Counted from the first letter of the stretch, positions 44,485-56,800 are shown. The stretch: 64,000 nucleotides of DNA from Leptodontidium sp. MPI-SDFR-AT-0119 (GCA_020726505.1 JAHLEZ010000028.1:62001-126000); one strand, 5' to 3'. A program made the numbers and translations. Notes: a model not told the origin generated them from the letters alone.

Positions 44485-45640
44485 TTATTCTCTTCTCCAT
44501 GACCGCGAACCCTGACAACATCCACAAGGGCCAGTATTATAGAGAGAAGGACCATTCGCGATCTCTATCATATCATCATCACCCGAGTCTCGTGGTATCG
44601 AGCCCTCAATATTAGAAGCCAGAATCCTCTCTATATGCACCAAAAACGGGCCCTTCTCCCCGGGACAATAACCACCACGGCCTGATTCTATGCTTTGTAT
44701 ATAGTTTCCAAGTGAGCCATCGCGTGCAAGCACCACATCTATGAGAGGTCAGCGCACGACACCTTGAACAACATAGCTTGGCGATGCGCTGGAAAGCTAC
44801 TCATGACTCACTTAATAGTTTCAGAACCTGGCGCGAATGCTTCCCCAAATCCTAATCTTGGTAACCCTCTATCTTCAGGTGCTTCGGTGTATCACAGCCC
44901 AACACATAATCTTGGAACCTACAATCCCGCTCATTCACACCTGAGTTAAAGGTCGGTACACCGGATGAAGTAGAAGCGATAAGGACTTTCATCGCCCCGC
45001 CTTCATCCCAGATTGAAATTCCATGCTCTTTTTCGAATTCCAATTCCTGAGCATAAGTACGACTAGTATACAGGTGACGACTTGCTTCTTCGAAAGTGAC
45101 AAATTTCCCGGAACATTCAATACATGCAAGACACCGAGTTTCGGTGACTTCTAGCTAATGTCTGCAGGATCTTGCTCGGAGTAGAACGTGATTGTTCTAG
45201 ATGTATCTACATCCCGGATAATGAGTTCTTTTGGAGAGACTACTTCTATTTCGAACCGGCCCATACTGTCTCGATAATCGTCTCCCCGGAGGATGTCTGC
45301 CTACACACGGCGTGAGTATAAATGCCAACGCTGCACAATAATCTATTAAGTTAAAGGATAACGAACCGCCTGTTTTGCGTCCACGAATGGATCATTTATC
45401 GTAGCCACACAGACATGAGGCCAGTTAAGACTGGAGCAAAAAATGGCCCTGCCGAGAGAGCCAAAGCCGTTGATACCAATCTATGTGAACATCAGTTATA
45501 GTTTGATACTGCAGAGCAAAGGTCGAAGACACGGGAAACCTCACTCTGAAGGTGTAGTCAAGGTCGTCAAGAATTTCGTCCACTTCGCGGAACTCGTCAA
45601 GTGGGCAAAATATGCTTGAATAGCGGTCGTGATGCCCGTG
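44485..45640 (-). pseudogene. Degenerate glyceraldehyde-3-phosphate dehydrogenase paralogue
   Basis: The minus strand keeps the NAD-binding half of GAPDH in order: IGINGFGSLGRAIFCSS from 45480, VATINDPFVDAKQA, an intron, GDDYRDSMGRFEIEV, SRTITFYSEQDPADIS. It then has TAG at 45153-45151, where active GAPDHs have Trp, and a frame change. CIECSGKFVTFEEASRHLY and KVLIASTSSGVPTFNSGVN follow in another frame. The catalytic SNASCTTN segment is not found, and the downstream frame 44736-44485 shows no catalytic domain. An N-terminal piece (VDEILDDLDYTFR) precedes the NAD domain and has no GAPDH counterpart. It is most likely a dead duplicate; it lies beside AT-rich DNA. Confidence 0.65.
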
Positions 45641-45689
45641 TAGGAGCTAACTTTGTAAGTGGCTGTACTCGACGCTTGCTGGTTACACG

Positions 45690-46200
45690 TTACTTTACTT
45701 AGCCCTGTCACTTATCTCATTCACGAATTATTAGATCTAACATTACTTAGTCTATGATTCAATCTAAGCTAATTTCAAGATTTAGTTATCACTAAATATC
45801 ATCTTATTAAAATCATAAAGATTTTATCCTTTTGTTATCTTACTATCTTGATATCCTGTCCTCTTGAAAATCCTTAATGATTAATTATTTGAAATCTGAT
45901 TGAAATAGCAAGCGCAAGCGCCTTAGTCGACAAACAGTGTGTTAACGGTTAAGACATCACATAGCTCCATATTAAATGAAAGGCAATCAGCAACGGGTCT
46001 TACTATTTTCCAATTTATCGTCTTTAATCTTTTATCTCGGATTGCGGACCAAAGACTTTAATACTCTGTTATGCTACATTAAGATGGAACTAAACCTAAA
46101 AGAATACAATCACGATATTTTAAAGCATTATATAAGAGATTGCAAGTATGACAAAATAACAATGTTTTGAATTTGTCTTACCGCACACGGATATTTCTCT
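45690..46200. other. AT-rich block
   Basis: Strongly A/T-biased DNA with TTA/TAA-rich words and no coding signal apart from a low-complexity frame at 45976-46170. Composition contrasts with the GC-richer genes on both sides and may mark RIP-altered or decayed repeat DNA. Confidence 0.6.
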
Positions 46201-46349
46201 CCCTATCCCGCCTTAGCCTTTGTCATCCATTTGCTCTACAGTTACAAGCCACCCGTAAAACGATACAATACTCCGGAAAGCATAAACACATTCATATTCG
46301 TATTCTCATGCAGGCCTAGCCGATATAATACAGAGAGCCAACCAATCCA

Positions 46350-47972
46350 TCAAGACCTCTTCTGCCCCAACTCAATATCCCCCTCCATATCCCAATCATC
46401 CCAATCGCCATTCCCAGCAAACTTCCTCCCCACCCAAATCCCCACCGCTGTACCCAGACTCGCAACAAGAAACCAGCCATCAAACCACCTCTCCACCAGC
46501 CCGGGCTCAAGCGGACTCCCCAGCGCATCGCTCACCACGCTCTTCATCTCACTAGGAAGATTACTCCGCAGGAGCAAGGCGCTGGAAATCACGTACGTGG
46601 CTGAGATCTGCGCGATGAGGAGCGCGAGGTTGGCTTGTGCTTGGTAGAGGAGGGAGGGGAGGAGTTTGGTGATCATGTGGAAGGTCTGGAGGACGGAGTT
46701 GAAGGACGCGAGGAGGATGATGCCTGAGAGGAGGAAGGATATCTGGCGGGACCAGGCAAGTTGGTCGAGGGATGGGTCGACGTGTTTTGCTAGAAGGGAG
46801 AGGATGCGGTTTATAGGGTCTGAGGTGGAGGATGTGTAGAGGGATGGGTCGAGAGGTGGGAAGAAGACACGCCGGATGCTGGTTAGTGTTGTGGATGCGA
46901 TGCGGTAGATGCAGTATATTGCAAAGGCGTATGAGGCGGGCGTGAGAAAGAGCTTGCCCAGAGGAGAAGACGCTTGCTGGCTGTATGCTAAGCGGTTTTG
47001 TAGGATGGAGAGAGAGCTTGAGAGGCTTAGGTTCATAGAGTTGAGGCCTGAGATCTCCAGTTCGAGAGCTTTCAGTTCTTGAGTGTCTGCGTTCCCTCTT
47101 ATACTCCCGATGACTTTCGTCATGAAGCCTTCTGAAGGAGAATCTTTGATCTTACGCTGGAGGGCACGGAGACGACTCCGCTTCAGTGCCAACATATCGT
47201 TTGTAGCATCTAGACCAGCTTGTTTTCGAGCCACATCTGCTTCCGTGACTGGTCGAGTCTTTGCTCCAAAGGTTTGCCATGGCGCTGATACAGCTGCGAA
47301 TCCAGAGAGAAGAGCCATCAGAGATATACCAACTATGCCCACTCGGTCCAGACATTCTTCATTCAGTCCTTTCCCCGGCTCAATTCCAGGCACGCCTTTA
47401 CCCAACCACCAGAACCCAGCCAACCATGCGCCAAACCCAAACAATTGTAGAGCCCATGATGTCTTCGGCAGTTTTCCATTGCTCTTTCTCTTGAAAGTCC
47501 ACCCCGAAGCAGAAACAATCGACTGTAATTCCAGGAAAGGTATGAGTACAACCAGAAAGAAGAGTAGTGTAGGAACGACAGCTTTGAGCGCAAATGTTCG
47601 CGCAGCCGGGTTCAGCGAATTCGATATCTCGCACAAGATCAACTCCGCAAGCACAGCGGCAAGAGAGATAGTCGCAGAGAAGGTAACGGCGACGACTCGC
47701 CGCCTGAGGGATTTCGCGCTCTGTTCAGCATGTTTCTGTCGCAGACTGGGCGGCGCGTCGCTGGGTAGATAGTGCTCCTCTTGCTCGTCCTTGTGGAGGC
47801 TCGAGACCAGTGGGAAGAGCTTGTAGAGGACTGCGAAGCTGACGACCAGGAAAGTTATAACGAACGGGAGGGAGGAGAAGGCGAGGGCTGTGAAGGACTG
47901 TGTGCCTATTGAGCGGACATGGTGACCTGGTGCAAAGCACGCATCGTCGTCGCACTTATCAGAAGGTAACAT
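46350..47972 (-). CDS. Golgi pH regulator (GPHR)/GTG-like membrane protein
   Basis: A single exon, 540 residues, with about eight or nine hydrophobic helices. Helices near the N-terminus include LPFVITFLVVSFAVLYKLF, ATISLAAVLAELILCEIS and VVPTLLFFLVVLIPFLELQS. A cytosolic coiled-coil loop (LALKRSRLRALQRKIKDSPS ... ELKALELEISGLNSMNLS) precedes the conserved RIASTTLTSIRRVFF segment and C-terminal helices. This arrangement matches GPHR, an anion channel-like protein acidifying the Golgi, and plant GTG1/2. Localisation is inferred. The stop lies near converging 3' sequence from AT-rich DNA. Confidence 0.88.
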   Translation of the reverse strand: MLPSDKCDDDACFAPGHHVRSIGTQSFTALAFSSLPFVITFLVVSFAVLYKLFPLVSSLHKDEQEEHYLPSDAPPSLRQKHAEQSAKSLRRRVVAVTFSATISLAAVLAELILCEISNSLNPAARTFALKAVVPTLLFFLVVLIPFLELQSIVSASGWTFKRKSNGKLPKTSWALQLFGFGAWLAGFWWLGKGVPGIEPGKGLNEECLDRVGIVGISLMALLSGFAAVSAPWQTFGAKTRPVTEADVARKQAGLDATNDMLALKRSRLRALQRKIKDSPSEGFMTKVIGSIRGNADTQELKALELEISGLNSMNLSLSSSLSILQNRLAYSQQASSPLGKLFLTPASYAFAIYCIYRIASTTLTSIRRVFFPPLDPSLYTSSTSDPINRILSLLAKHVDPSLDQLAWSRQISFLLSGIILLASFNSVLQTFHMITKLLPSLLYQAQANLALLIAQISATYVISSALLLRSNLPSEMKSVVSDALGSPLEPGLVERWFDGWFLVASLGTAVGIWVGRKFAGNGDWDDWDMEGDIELGQKRS

Positions 47973-48745
47973 TGGAGCTTGTCATAAGGCCAGCTCGATG
48001 ACCGCGATCACATGGTTGTATTCGGAGGAAGACGTGGTTTTTCGTAGGAGAGGAGGGTTGGGTGGGTAGTGTTAAAGGTTAAAGGAAGGAAGTGAGGGAT
48101 GGGATGCCGAGGGATGAGGTGGTTGAGGCTGGGTGGGCTGGCTGAAATGTCCGGGTTGCTTTGGGCTTTGTTTCAGGCACAATCTCGACTCAACCCGCTC
48201 CCCACCTCTATCTTAGCGGCCAGACTGGGCTGAAGATCGACAGCTAGCACGGTGCGATTGGAAGTCACAGCTGAATGGGGTAAAATACAATCTGAATGGG
48301 TTAAGACGGAATGGGAGTGCAAATATCCGGTTCCTAAATCCAGTTAAATGTCACAAGCGATATAGACTCAAAGTCCAATTTCATTTCTTTACTGCCTTTG
48401 CTATGAACATGCTCTTGTTCTCAACCCACAGCGATGTAATGTACGCATATACGATGACTCCCTTTTAGACCATCTCTAGAGCCTGCCAGCCATTCCAAGC
48501 TGAACCACACAATTCGATTTTTGGGTATTGAAAGCAACAAAGACATAGACAGACAGGGGTATCTGCAAATAGCTACCAACCACGACCCCGGTGATAGGAA
48601 CGCCCCGTAACGCCAGTGATGACCCTTCCTTAACCTAGGAAAACAATATTTCGAACAACAATAATCAGGAAGAATAACAAACAGCCAGAGCGCCCAGCCA
48701 AGCAAATAGATGACAGTGAAACGAGAGCATAGAGCGTGAGTAGGC
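47973..48745. other. Intergenic
   Basis: Promoter of the GPHR-like gene on the left and 3' flank of the RRM gene on the right. An ORF at 48421-48870 overlaps the RRM gene end and lacks an ATG-supported domain. Confidence 0.5.
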
Positions 48746-50467
48746 CTATCGGTAGCGGCGTGGACTGGAGACTGAGACCTCATTCGGCAAGGACACGCCG
48801 CTGTGGTCGAGATTGTCATCTTCCGCCGAATCAGCCTCGTCATCGTCGTCATCCAGGTTGAGGAGTTCAAATCGGTTCTTCGGAGCCGCGTTCTCCTTTT
48901 TCTTCTTTACTGGGAGATTTTCGCGACTTTGGTAGGGTCTCTGAAGAGGACCAGCACACTCGTCGCTATCCCACTCAATCTTGGCCCCCTTATAAGTACT
49001 AACTCTGTTAGTAAAGTCAACCCAGGTCACGGAAGAACTTACGCGCGGCTCATCATGCAGGTACGAGCAAACATAGAGTTGTGGACAGAGTTCGTTGAGA
49101 TGTAGCAATTCTGGCCTCTGAAGTCGACCTTGATCACAACGAGGTTGTGAATATGCTCAAGATCTTCTCGAATAACCTCCTCAGTATGCTTTGGGTTGCA
49201 GTTCTGGATGACAAGGTTTCGAGTTGCGCCGATGGAGATTTTGTTTGCAACATGACCAGGGAGAATAAATTGGCGCTCGTTCCAACGGATTTCGGCCTAA
49301 CGAGAGTCAGCTTGTAACATTGTGGTACGGAAGTAAACAAACATACCCTCTTGCCCCGGATATATAGATCATGACGCTTGACATAACGGAAGAATTCTTG
49401 TGCTGCCGACTCCTCCAGGAAGGAAACACTAGCATTACGGTCGTTGGCTCGTAGGTATATATCAAGCAGCATGCCTCCCCGAACGACCTCGGTAATCTCC
49501 GCATGAGTTGTACCATCGGGAAGATTCGAAAGAAGGATAGTGCGTTTAGCAAACTTGTCGAATTGCTGGCGTTGGGATCGAGGCTGGGAGTCGTTGTTTG
49601 GGCTGCCATCGTAAATGTCGTCTGCACCGTCGGGCGAAGAGCCATAGTCATCGTTCTGCGAGTGATGATTGAAGCCATTGGAGTAGCCATTTGCACCATT
49701 ATGTCCATTGGTTCCATTGTTTTGCCCGTTTCCACCTCGAGGCGTGTAATTCGCATTCCGACCATAGGTATAGTCTTGTCCGTTACCATTTATGCCTTGC
49801 GCCGCAGAGTCGGAGGATCGTGGGAAGAAGGAATCGCTATCGGTAGGGTCGTCGAGTGTGGAGTAGGCCGTTGTGCCACCCTTCTGCTCTGTTCCGCCAT
49901 CGTCACTTACCAGGACCTGGAGATTCATATTAGCAGGTAGAGTGCGATTGGCAGACTGGACAGCTTACAGCAAGGGTTTCTGGTGTAACGCCGCCTCTGA
50001 ACAAGTTCCGCTGAAGGTTGGCTGGGATAGTCAGTATTCAGGTTTAGGTGCCTCAGTATGGCCTCCAGTCCTCACCATATTCTCGAGAAGCTTTCAACTT
50101 GAGGGTGTCAGCACAGGTCCCTTTAACACCATCATGTTGAACTTACGAGGCTGTCATGTTCGCTCTTCGAGATGGTCACTGTTGGCACATGAACCGGAGC
50201 AGAATAGTCGACGCCATCGGTGTGCTGAACACGTCAGTACTCCAGCATAGACCTATAGACCTATGTTTCTGCTGAGGCTTGGCACTTACAAATTGAGCTC
50301 TATTGTGGGGTAAAAAGTTAGTATCCGTCTCTATCGCTAGAACGCGCATGTCTGCAACCGCAGCTCCAGATGGCGTCTTGGGGGCGGGACAAGGAGGGCA
50401 GAACGGCTTACTTTCTGAGGAGAGTATCGAGATAGGCCTTCTCGACGGTGACCTTGCTGCTGGCCAT
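48746..50467 (-). CDS. RNA-binding protein with two RRMs (Nrd1-like)
   Basis: Eight exons: 50467-50412, 50299-50290 (10 nt), 50224-50147, 50097-50076 (22 nt), 50021-49969, 49916-49347, 49296-49043, 48998-48746; 1296 nt, 431 residues in frame. An N-terminal segment with TDGVDYSAPVHVPTVTIS and LFRGGVTPETLAVLVSDDGG is followed by an Asn/Gly-rich disordered region. RRM1 starts at KRTILLSNLPDGTTHAEITE (about 196) and RRM2 at TRNLVIQNCNPKHTEEVIRE (about 290). The end is acidic with KKKKENAAPKNRFELLNLDD. RRM order and spacing resemble fission-yeast Nrd1-type proteins that bind mRNA in differentiation control; the functional transfer is inference. Two microexons make automated gene models prone to error. 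Confidence 0.87.
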
Positions 50468-53104
50468 AGTGAAGGAATACACAATACTGGTACAGTGAAG
50501 TATCGCAACAGTGTTGTCGAAAATTGTGGTCTTGTCTTGTTTCGGACTCAACCTTGGGCGCTTAAGCGAGCGGCTAGCTCGTGCCCGATCGCCCTTTCTG
50601 TGATAGTTGGCAACCTTAAATGGAGCTGGACCCGCGCCGATAACGATAAGGCAGCCGATGCTCCTGTCAGCAGCAGCATTCAACAAAGTACCTCAACATG
50701 TCCTTCAATTACCCTCCAGCCCAGGTATTTCTTCAATCTATCATAACGGCATGATCGTTGTGAAGCATGGATAACAACCTGTCTTTTGCATAGGTAATAG
50801 GAGGTTATCATCCGATGGTATGACCTTCATGGAACCCAGAACTCGGGAGGCACAGATGGGATACTCGAGCCAAGGCGTACAGCCTCGGGACTGTACCACG
50901 GGTTGTACCTGCATGCCAAATACCCATTCTTGGCTGAATGCCATCACCACCCATTTAATAATAACTGTTTATGACCAGAATTCAAAGTTAGTCGAGAATT
51001 TTGATCAAATCGCCCTTCTAACCATTTCTGGACCGCAACCCACCCCACCCCAGCCCTTCGTCAACCCGATTCCACACTTGACTCGGGAATCCACGTTGCC
51101 GAACCCTAGAAGGAGATCTCTGCGGGGAAGAGGTTATCCATAACATAGAATCTGGGGATCATCTGAGAAATGGCCGTCGAGGTCAACTCACTCCAATCTA
51201 TGCCCAGAAGGAGCTTTCCAAATGTTGTCCTTCTTCTGACGGGGGGTGTCTTTAGTTAGTTCCTCGTCCGAACAGTTGATCAGCGACCCCGCGTTGTGCG
51301 ACTTTTGTGCGATGTTCGATTATTTTGGACTGCGATAACTGCTCGAAGAATCGGGATGATCTAGAATGGCTTTAACCACCTTTGCAGGACGATTATCTGT
51401 GGATCTGCGAGGGCATTATGCGCCAGCACCTACCTACCTCCTCATCTTTGGCAGGACGGTTGAAGGAAGCATTGAAGAAAATGAAGATTGTTTATTCGTC
51501 ACGTGCCGGCGATTCTAATAGACTTTGTTTGGCCTCTTGTTGTTGAGAGCTGGAAGTTGGAAATTACTGTACGAAGGCCGGGAAGTCTCTTACCTGCTTG
51601 TGGAGTACTTACACTTTGCCCAGAATATTGGCTTGGTGATTGCGGTACGAGGACCAAGAGTTCGATGAAATAGACTTTTCAATCAAGACATCGCTTGACG
51701 AACTTACGACTTTCAAAGCAAAGACCAGGTGATTTTAAGAGGACCAGACTGTTCTGCAGAAAGATGCCAATCGCCAATTCAATTCACCATGACGAAATGT
51801 TTCTCGTGCCTGGAAGTTAAAGTTTGCCTGGCCAGATGTCGCTAAGTGACCTCGCAACGAAGGCTCACTCGTCACCATCGAGGCGCGGTTCAAGCCACGG
51901 TGGAGGTGAAGAATTTTCCAAGACTGCTAAGGATACAACAGACGTTTCATCTTTCGCATGCTGCACGATCCACGACAGCTGTTCCTCGATGACATCTATC
52001 AAAGCAGAGATGACAGCGGCGGCTCTAGGCTTCGTAGCATCATCATTCGCGGACACTGACATATCTGGGGTAATCTATTGGACCATCCGCTTGTTGAGAA
52101 ATGAAGTGCCACCATCAGCACACAAACGAGAAGCGAGAATGTCACTTGGCAGAACTGATAAGTTCCCCAGATTATGCCAGGGGAAATATGGGCATCCTAA
52201 ATTGTTAGTGGGGGTCAAACTACAAGGTACCTACTTGCCTGACCTGAGGCTGGATCAATCGGTTGAGGTTGAGGTGGTCCAGTAGGCAAACCTCATCCGC
52301 GCTTCACATCCTACCGCCTGCATTGCGTACGTCTACGACTCCACGATGCAAGCTACTGTACTACTACCAACGACTACTCAAGTGATAGTCTGTTACAAAT
52401 GCCATGACGGCTTGGGGGCTTGCTGCTTATCAATTCGCCGATTCTTATTGGCTCGATGAGCATCAATGTTTGGTTTGGTTTGGTTTCTGTGGATCTCCAA
52501 GCCCTAAACTACAAATCAACTACATCCGAGGTAGACAGTAAAGCACTGCCGCGAAACTCCAAGGCGTGTCCACGAAGCTGGCTTGCTTTGGGCAACCATG
52601 TTATCCCTTGGCATTCTATGATACTTTCCAGTGGGCTTTGTTATGACGCGTGGCACTCTTCTTTTGCTTCACATCGCATGTTTTTGTCGTCGGCTCCCGC
52701 CTTGCTCCCTGGAACTCCTTGCGCCTCACAGCTGCGGTTGCAGGGACCAAGCCATACTTTCTTCTCTATGGTTCGGGATCCTTGGTCTGGCAGATGCTGG
52801 CAAGATTTCAACGTTGTTTTAGAGTGCTGATTGAAATTTGCCGGTGTATCGATGATCACCTGTGGTTGACATTGGTTCGCGCTAAGCCCCCTTTCCAAGT
52901 ACCGGACTTCTTGTAGCTCTTCTCTCCCAGATGTTGACACATTCTGGCGCTTGGATATCCTTTCTATGCGTCTGCTACACTTTGTTGTCAAGACTATATT
53001 ATCCAGTATCCAACCCCGTCTGAAGTCGCCAGAATCGCAGAGCAGTGTTGGTCCATTAATCATCTAACCTAGAGACTCCCTACTCCTTTCCCTACCACCT
53101 CGGG
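50468..53104. other. Long intergenic region
   Basis: About 2.6 kb. The first part is the promoter of the minus-strand RRM gene. The longest frame (51824-52285, 153 codons) has no recognisable domain and an equally open antisense partner. No gene is supported. Confidence 0.5.
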
Positions 53105-54514
53105 ATGCGTTCTTCTAGATTTCTTGCCGGTCTGGCTCTTGGTATGTTTCTGATCCTCGCATCTCTATGTTCGTTGCTAAACTTATCTAGCATCAAGTAC
53201 CTTTGCTCAAAATGCAACTTTCTGTGCATCGGGCAACGTTTGTTTTGCCGTCAATGTGCCACAATCAACTGCGTCCAGTGGTTCTGGAGACATATTTATC
53301 CAAATGAGCGGTCCATCAACAATGTCCTGGATAGGTCTCGGTCAGGGTGGCTCCATGTCTGGATCGAATATCTTCATGGTCTACGCAAACGCAGCAGGAA
53401 GCAATGTCACTGTATCACCTAGGCTCGGAGTTGGAAAGGTAGAGCCAACAACATCGGGCAGCACTGCACAAATAACCCTGCTCTCTGGCTCAGGGATTTC
53501 GAATGGGCAGATGATTGCAAACTTCAGATGTAAGAATATATGCCTCCCCATAGACGAGAATATCCCTGACACCAGACAGGCAGTAACTGCGGCAGCTGGT
53601 CAGGGGGCTCCATGAGCTTGACAGATGCAAGTTCGAACTGGATCTGGGCATATAGATCTGGCGCAGCCGTTTCCTCCGATAGCTTGAGCGTCAACCTTGC
53701 TGAACACTCAAGATACGGATCCACGAACTTGAACCTCCAGCAAGCTACCGGTGGCAGTAGCGCAAATCCATTCGCAACGACAGTAGCTTCCACAGCATCA
53801 GGTACAACTGGCTCCACCGGGTCATCAGCCGGATCTGGGTCGCAGACAACCTTCAACAATGTCAGGATGGCTCATGCCATCTTAGGACCGATCGCTTTCG
53901 TCATCTTCTACCCGCTGGGTGCCATTGCTATGCGCGTTCTGAGCTTCAAGAGCCTCGTTTACATGCACGCTGGGTGGATGTTGTTCACCTACCTTATGGT
54001 TCTGGCCTGCATGGGCATGGGTGTCTGGATGGCTGTGTTGCGCGATCAGATGAACACCCCTCACTCGATCATTGGCCTGGTCGTTGTAGGATCCTTGTTG
54101 ATCCAACCCGTCACTGGTCTAACTCACCATCTACTCTACAAGAGAGTCGGCCGGCCCAACGGTGCAACCTACCCTCACATCTGGTGGGGTCGTGCAGTCA
54201 TTACTCTCGGGATCATAAATGGAGGTCTCGGTCTACGACTATCAGCGAACACCAAGACTGGCGAGATCGCCTACGGAGTCGTTGCAGGCATCATGTGGTT
54301 TACCTGGATGGCTGTCATCGCCTTGGCTTTCATGAGGAGTAGGAACAAACTCCAAGGCGAGACGGGCGATGGTGCTTTCAGGCTCAGAGACAACAATGAT
54401 AGTACGACTAGAATGACTGGACAGGATAGCCCACCACAGCAAACTTTCCATGCTGGGGAACGACCAATGACCCAGCAGTCGACTGTTGTCGCGGAGCCTT
54501 TTTATAGAGGTTAA
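53105..54514 (+). CDS. DOMON and cytochrome b561 membrane protein
   Basis: Three exons, 53105-53141, 53191-53529 and 53580-54514, give 436 residues. A signal peptide (MRSSRFLAGLALASSTFA) leads into a cellobiose-dehydrogenase-type DOMON domain with FCASGNVCFAVNVP, MSWIGLGQGGSMSGSNIFMV and CGSWSGGSMSLTDASSNWIW. A Ser/Thr/Gly linker precedes five or six helices of cytochrome b561. Its heme histidines are all visible: MAHAILGP, YMHAGWML, TPHSIIGL and YPHIWWGR. Such proteins move electrons across membranes for ferric reduction or extracellular redox chemistry; direction and partner are unknown. The cytosolic tail is polar. Confidence 0.92.
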
Positions 54515-55111
54515 TATGCTTCTGGTGCTTCTGGTCTTCTATTTGGTGTTTGGGGAACTTAGGTCAAGGATGGTTTTTTTGAAGAGGTCGTCCAGACTTT
54601 CATTTGTGTAGATAAAAATATATATCAAAAGAGAGACATTCAACTGTTAATGCGAGATCTTATATTGGGAGGTTCTTATATTTACAGCCTGGCTGCACCC
54701 CTTGTAATAGAAATCAACACGGGAAAGAGAATATGAAGCTTGAAATTTACAGAGATAGTGCTCAAAGAATAATCTGCAAACGGATTCGAAGATCCAGGAA
54801 AGGAAATTCGCTGAAGTGGTGAAATCTCGGCACGTGACCCACGATGAAGTCAAAAATTCACACTATTAAATCCTCGTGGAGAGACAGCAACAACTCAAGC
54901 AAACGACCCTTGAATTCCCTCTGAAAAAACACAAATCTTCAAATCCACCTCCTTCACTTTAGCATCCTTCAAAGTGATCGCCGCCCTTGCAAATAAAGAT
55001 TAGGGCTAATATAGATAACCGAAATTTTTGAGGCTATTGACAACCCCTCCAAATTTCGCATCTCCAACTACCTCCTCCCTCCCGCTCTCTCAACACCACA
55101 ACCAGCCCAAC
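54515..55111. other. Intergenic; eIF3L promoter
   Basis: Contains the 3' flank of the b561 gene and a pyrimidine-rich leader before the eIF3L ATG. No gene. Confidence 0.5.
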
Positions 55112-56658
55112 ATGAGCGCCTTCCAGAACGGCAGTGCTCCGGCACGAATTATCGACGATGACTCCGACGTCGAGGAGGAGGCTCTCGCCGCAGACTACAG
55201 AGAGCAGGTACAATACGAGGGCATGGAGGAATTGGAGCAGGTCAATTCGATGAGCATGGCACAACAGACCGACGATATCCAGTCGAGACTCGCCGCCGCT
55301 GCACAACCGCTGGACTTCTCTGCTCCTCTCGAGGTCAAGTTCGCAAGTTACGACAACTACTGCAGCTTGTTCCACTTCATTTTGAACTCGGATGGTCCTG
55401 TGGATCTCGAACCACCCTCGGTGCGTGTTCTCCCCTCGCAGATATTCTTGGTGGATGGCTTGCTGACTGGGTGATTTTAATAGTACTACTGGGCTTGGGA
55501 TGTCATCGATGAGTTCATCTACCAGTTCAACTCGTTCTGCTCGTACCGAAACCGCGTCGCGCGTCAGGCGAATAATGAAGAAGAGATCACCATCCTCCGC
55601 GAAGCACCCAACACCTGGGGTTGCTACAGCGTCCTCAACGTCCTCTACTCCCTTATCCAGAGATCACAAATTAACGAGCAATTGGCGGCCATGAAGCGCA
55701 ACGAGGAGCCCATGGCTGTGGCAGGAGATTACGGATCGAAGTCCCTCTACCGCATGCTCGGATACTTCTCCATTATTGGTCTCTTGCGGGTTCACTGCTT
55801 GTTGGGAGATTTCAGTCTTGCGTTGAAGACTCTCGACGATATTGAGCTCAACAAGAAGGCTATGTTCGCTCGTGTTATGGCCGCACACTTCACAACCTAC
55901 TACTATGTGGGATTCTCCTACATGATGATGCGCCGATACGCAGATGCCATGCGCATGTTCAGCCACATCCTCATCTACGTTTCCCGCACCAAGAACTTCC
56001 AGAAGAACGCTTCGTACGATACCAAGAAGAACGATCAGATGTATGCTCTGATCGCCATCTGCGTGGCTTTCCACCCCACCAGACTCGATGAGACCATCCA
56101 CACTGCTCTCCGTGAGAAGTACGGCGACCAACTCTTGAAGTTGCAACGTGGTGGCCCAGAGTCTCTTCCAATCTACGAGGAGTTGTTCCGCTCTGCCTGC
56201 CCCAAGTTCATCTCGCCCACTCCTCCCGACTTCGACAACCCAGAGCTCAACGTTGATCCTTTGGAGCACCACTTGTCTATCTTCATGGACGAGGTCAAGA
56301 CCAACATGTGGAACCCAACCGTCAAGTCATACCTCCGTCTATACACCACGATGGATCTGACCAAGCTGGCTGGTTTCCTTGATGTTGAACCCGAGAAGTT
56401 GAGAGGTTGGCTGCTGGTGAACAAGCAGAGAACCAGACAGATCAGATGGACAGAGAACGGTCTCTTGGACGGCGAAGTCGGTTTCTCCAATGATCTCGAC
56501 TATGCCATGCAAGGAGTAAGTATCACCCGCAGAATCCCGACAATTGTAACGTCAGCTAACACCTTCCCCAGGATCTGATTCACATTTCAGAAGCCAAGGT
56601 CGGCCGAAAGCTGGTTGACTGGTACCTCCGCAACCTGGCACGCACGTACACGCCTTAG
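55112..56658 (+). CDS. Eukaryotic translation initiation factor 3 subunit L
   Basis: Non-core subunit of eIF3, acting in 43S pre-initiation complex recruitment. Three exons, 55112-55420, 55484-56515 and 56572-56658, give 475 residues. Diagnostic stretches are FASYDNYCSLFHFILNSDGP, YYWAWDVIDEFIYQFNSFCS, APNTWGCYSVLNVLYSLIQR, LGYFSIIGLLRVHCLLGDF, SYMMMRRYADAMRMFSHILI, a PCI-type C-terminal segment with YTTMDLTKLAGFLDVEPEKL, and the end KVGRKLVDWYLRNLARTYTP. Full-length and without anomaly. Filamentous fungi keep this subunit while budding yeast lacks it. Confidence 0.96.
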
Positions 56659-56800
56659 ACAAGGGTCTGGTCTACTTGACTCGACTGTGCCTGGCTCACT
56701 ACTACTCCATGTTTCGTAATTGGGTTCGGGGAATTTTTGCATGGCTGGCGTTGGGGGAAAAGTAAATCTGGACTGGCGGGCGGGCGGGCAGTCTCGAGTC

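Noticed and set aside
51824..52285. 153-codon plus-strand frame
   Set aside because: Starts with ATG-like context unknown to any family; no splice continuity, and the antisense frame is equally open.
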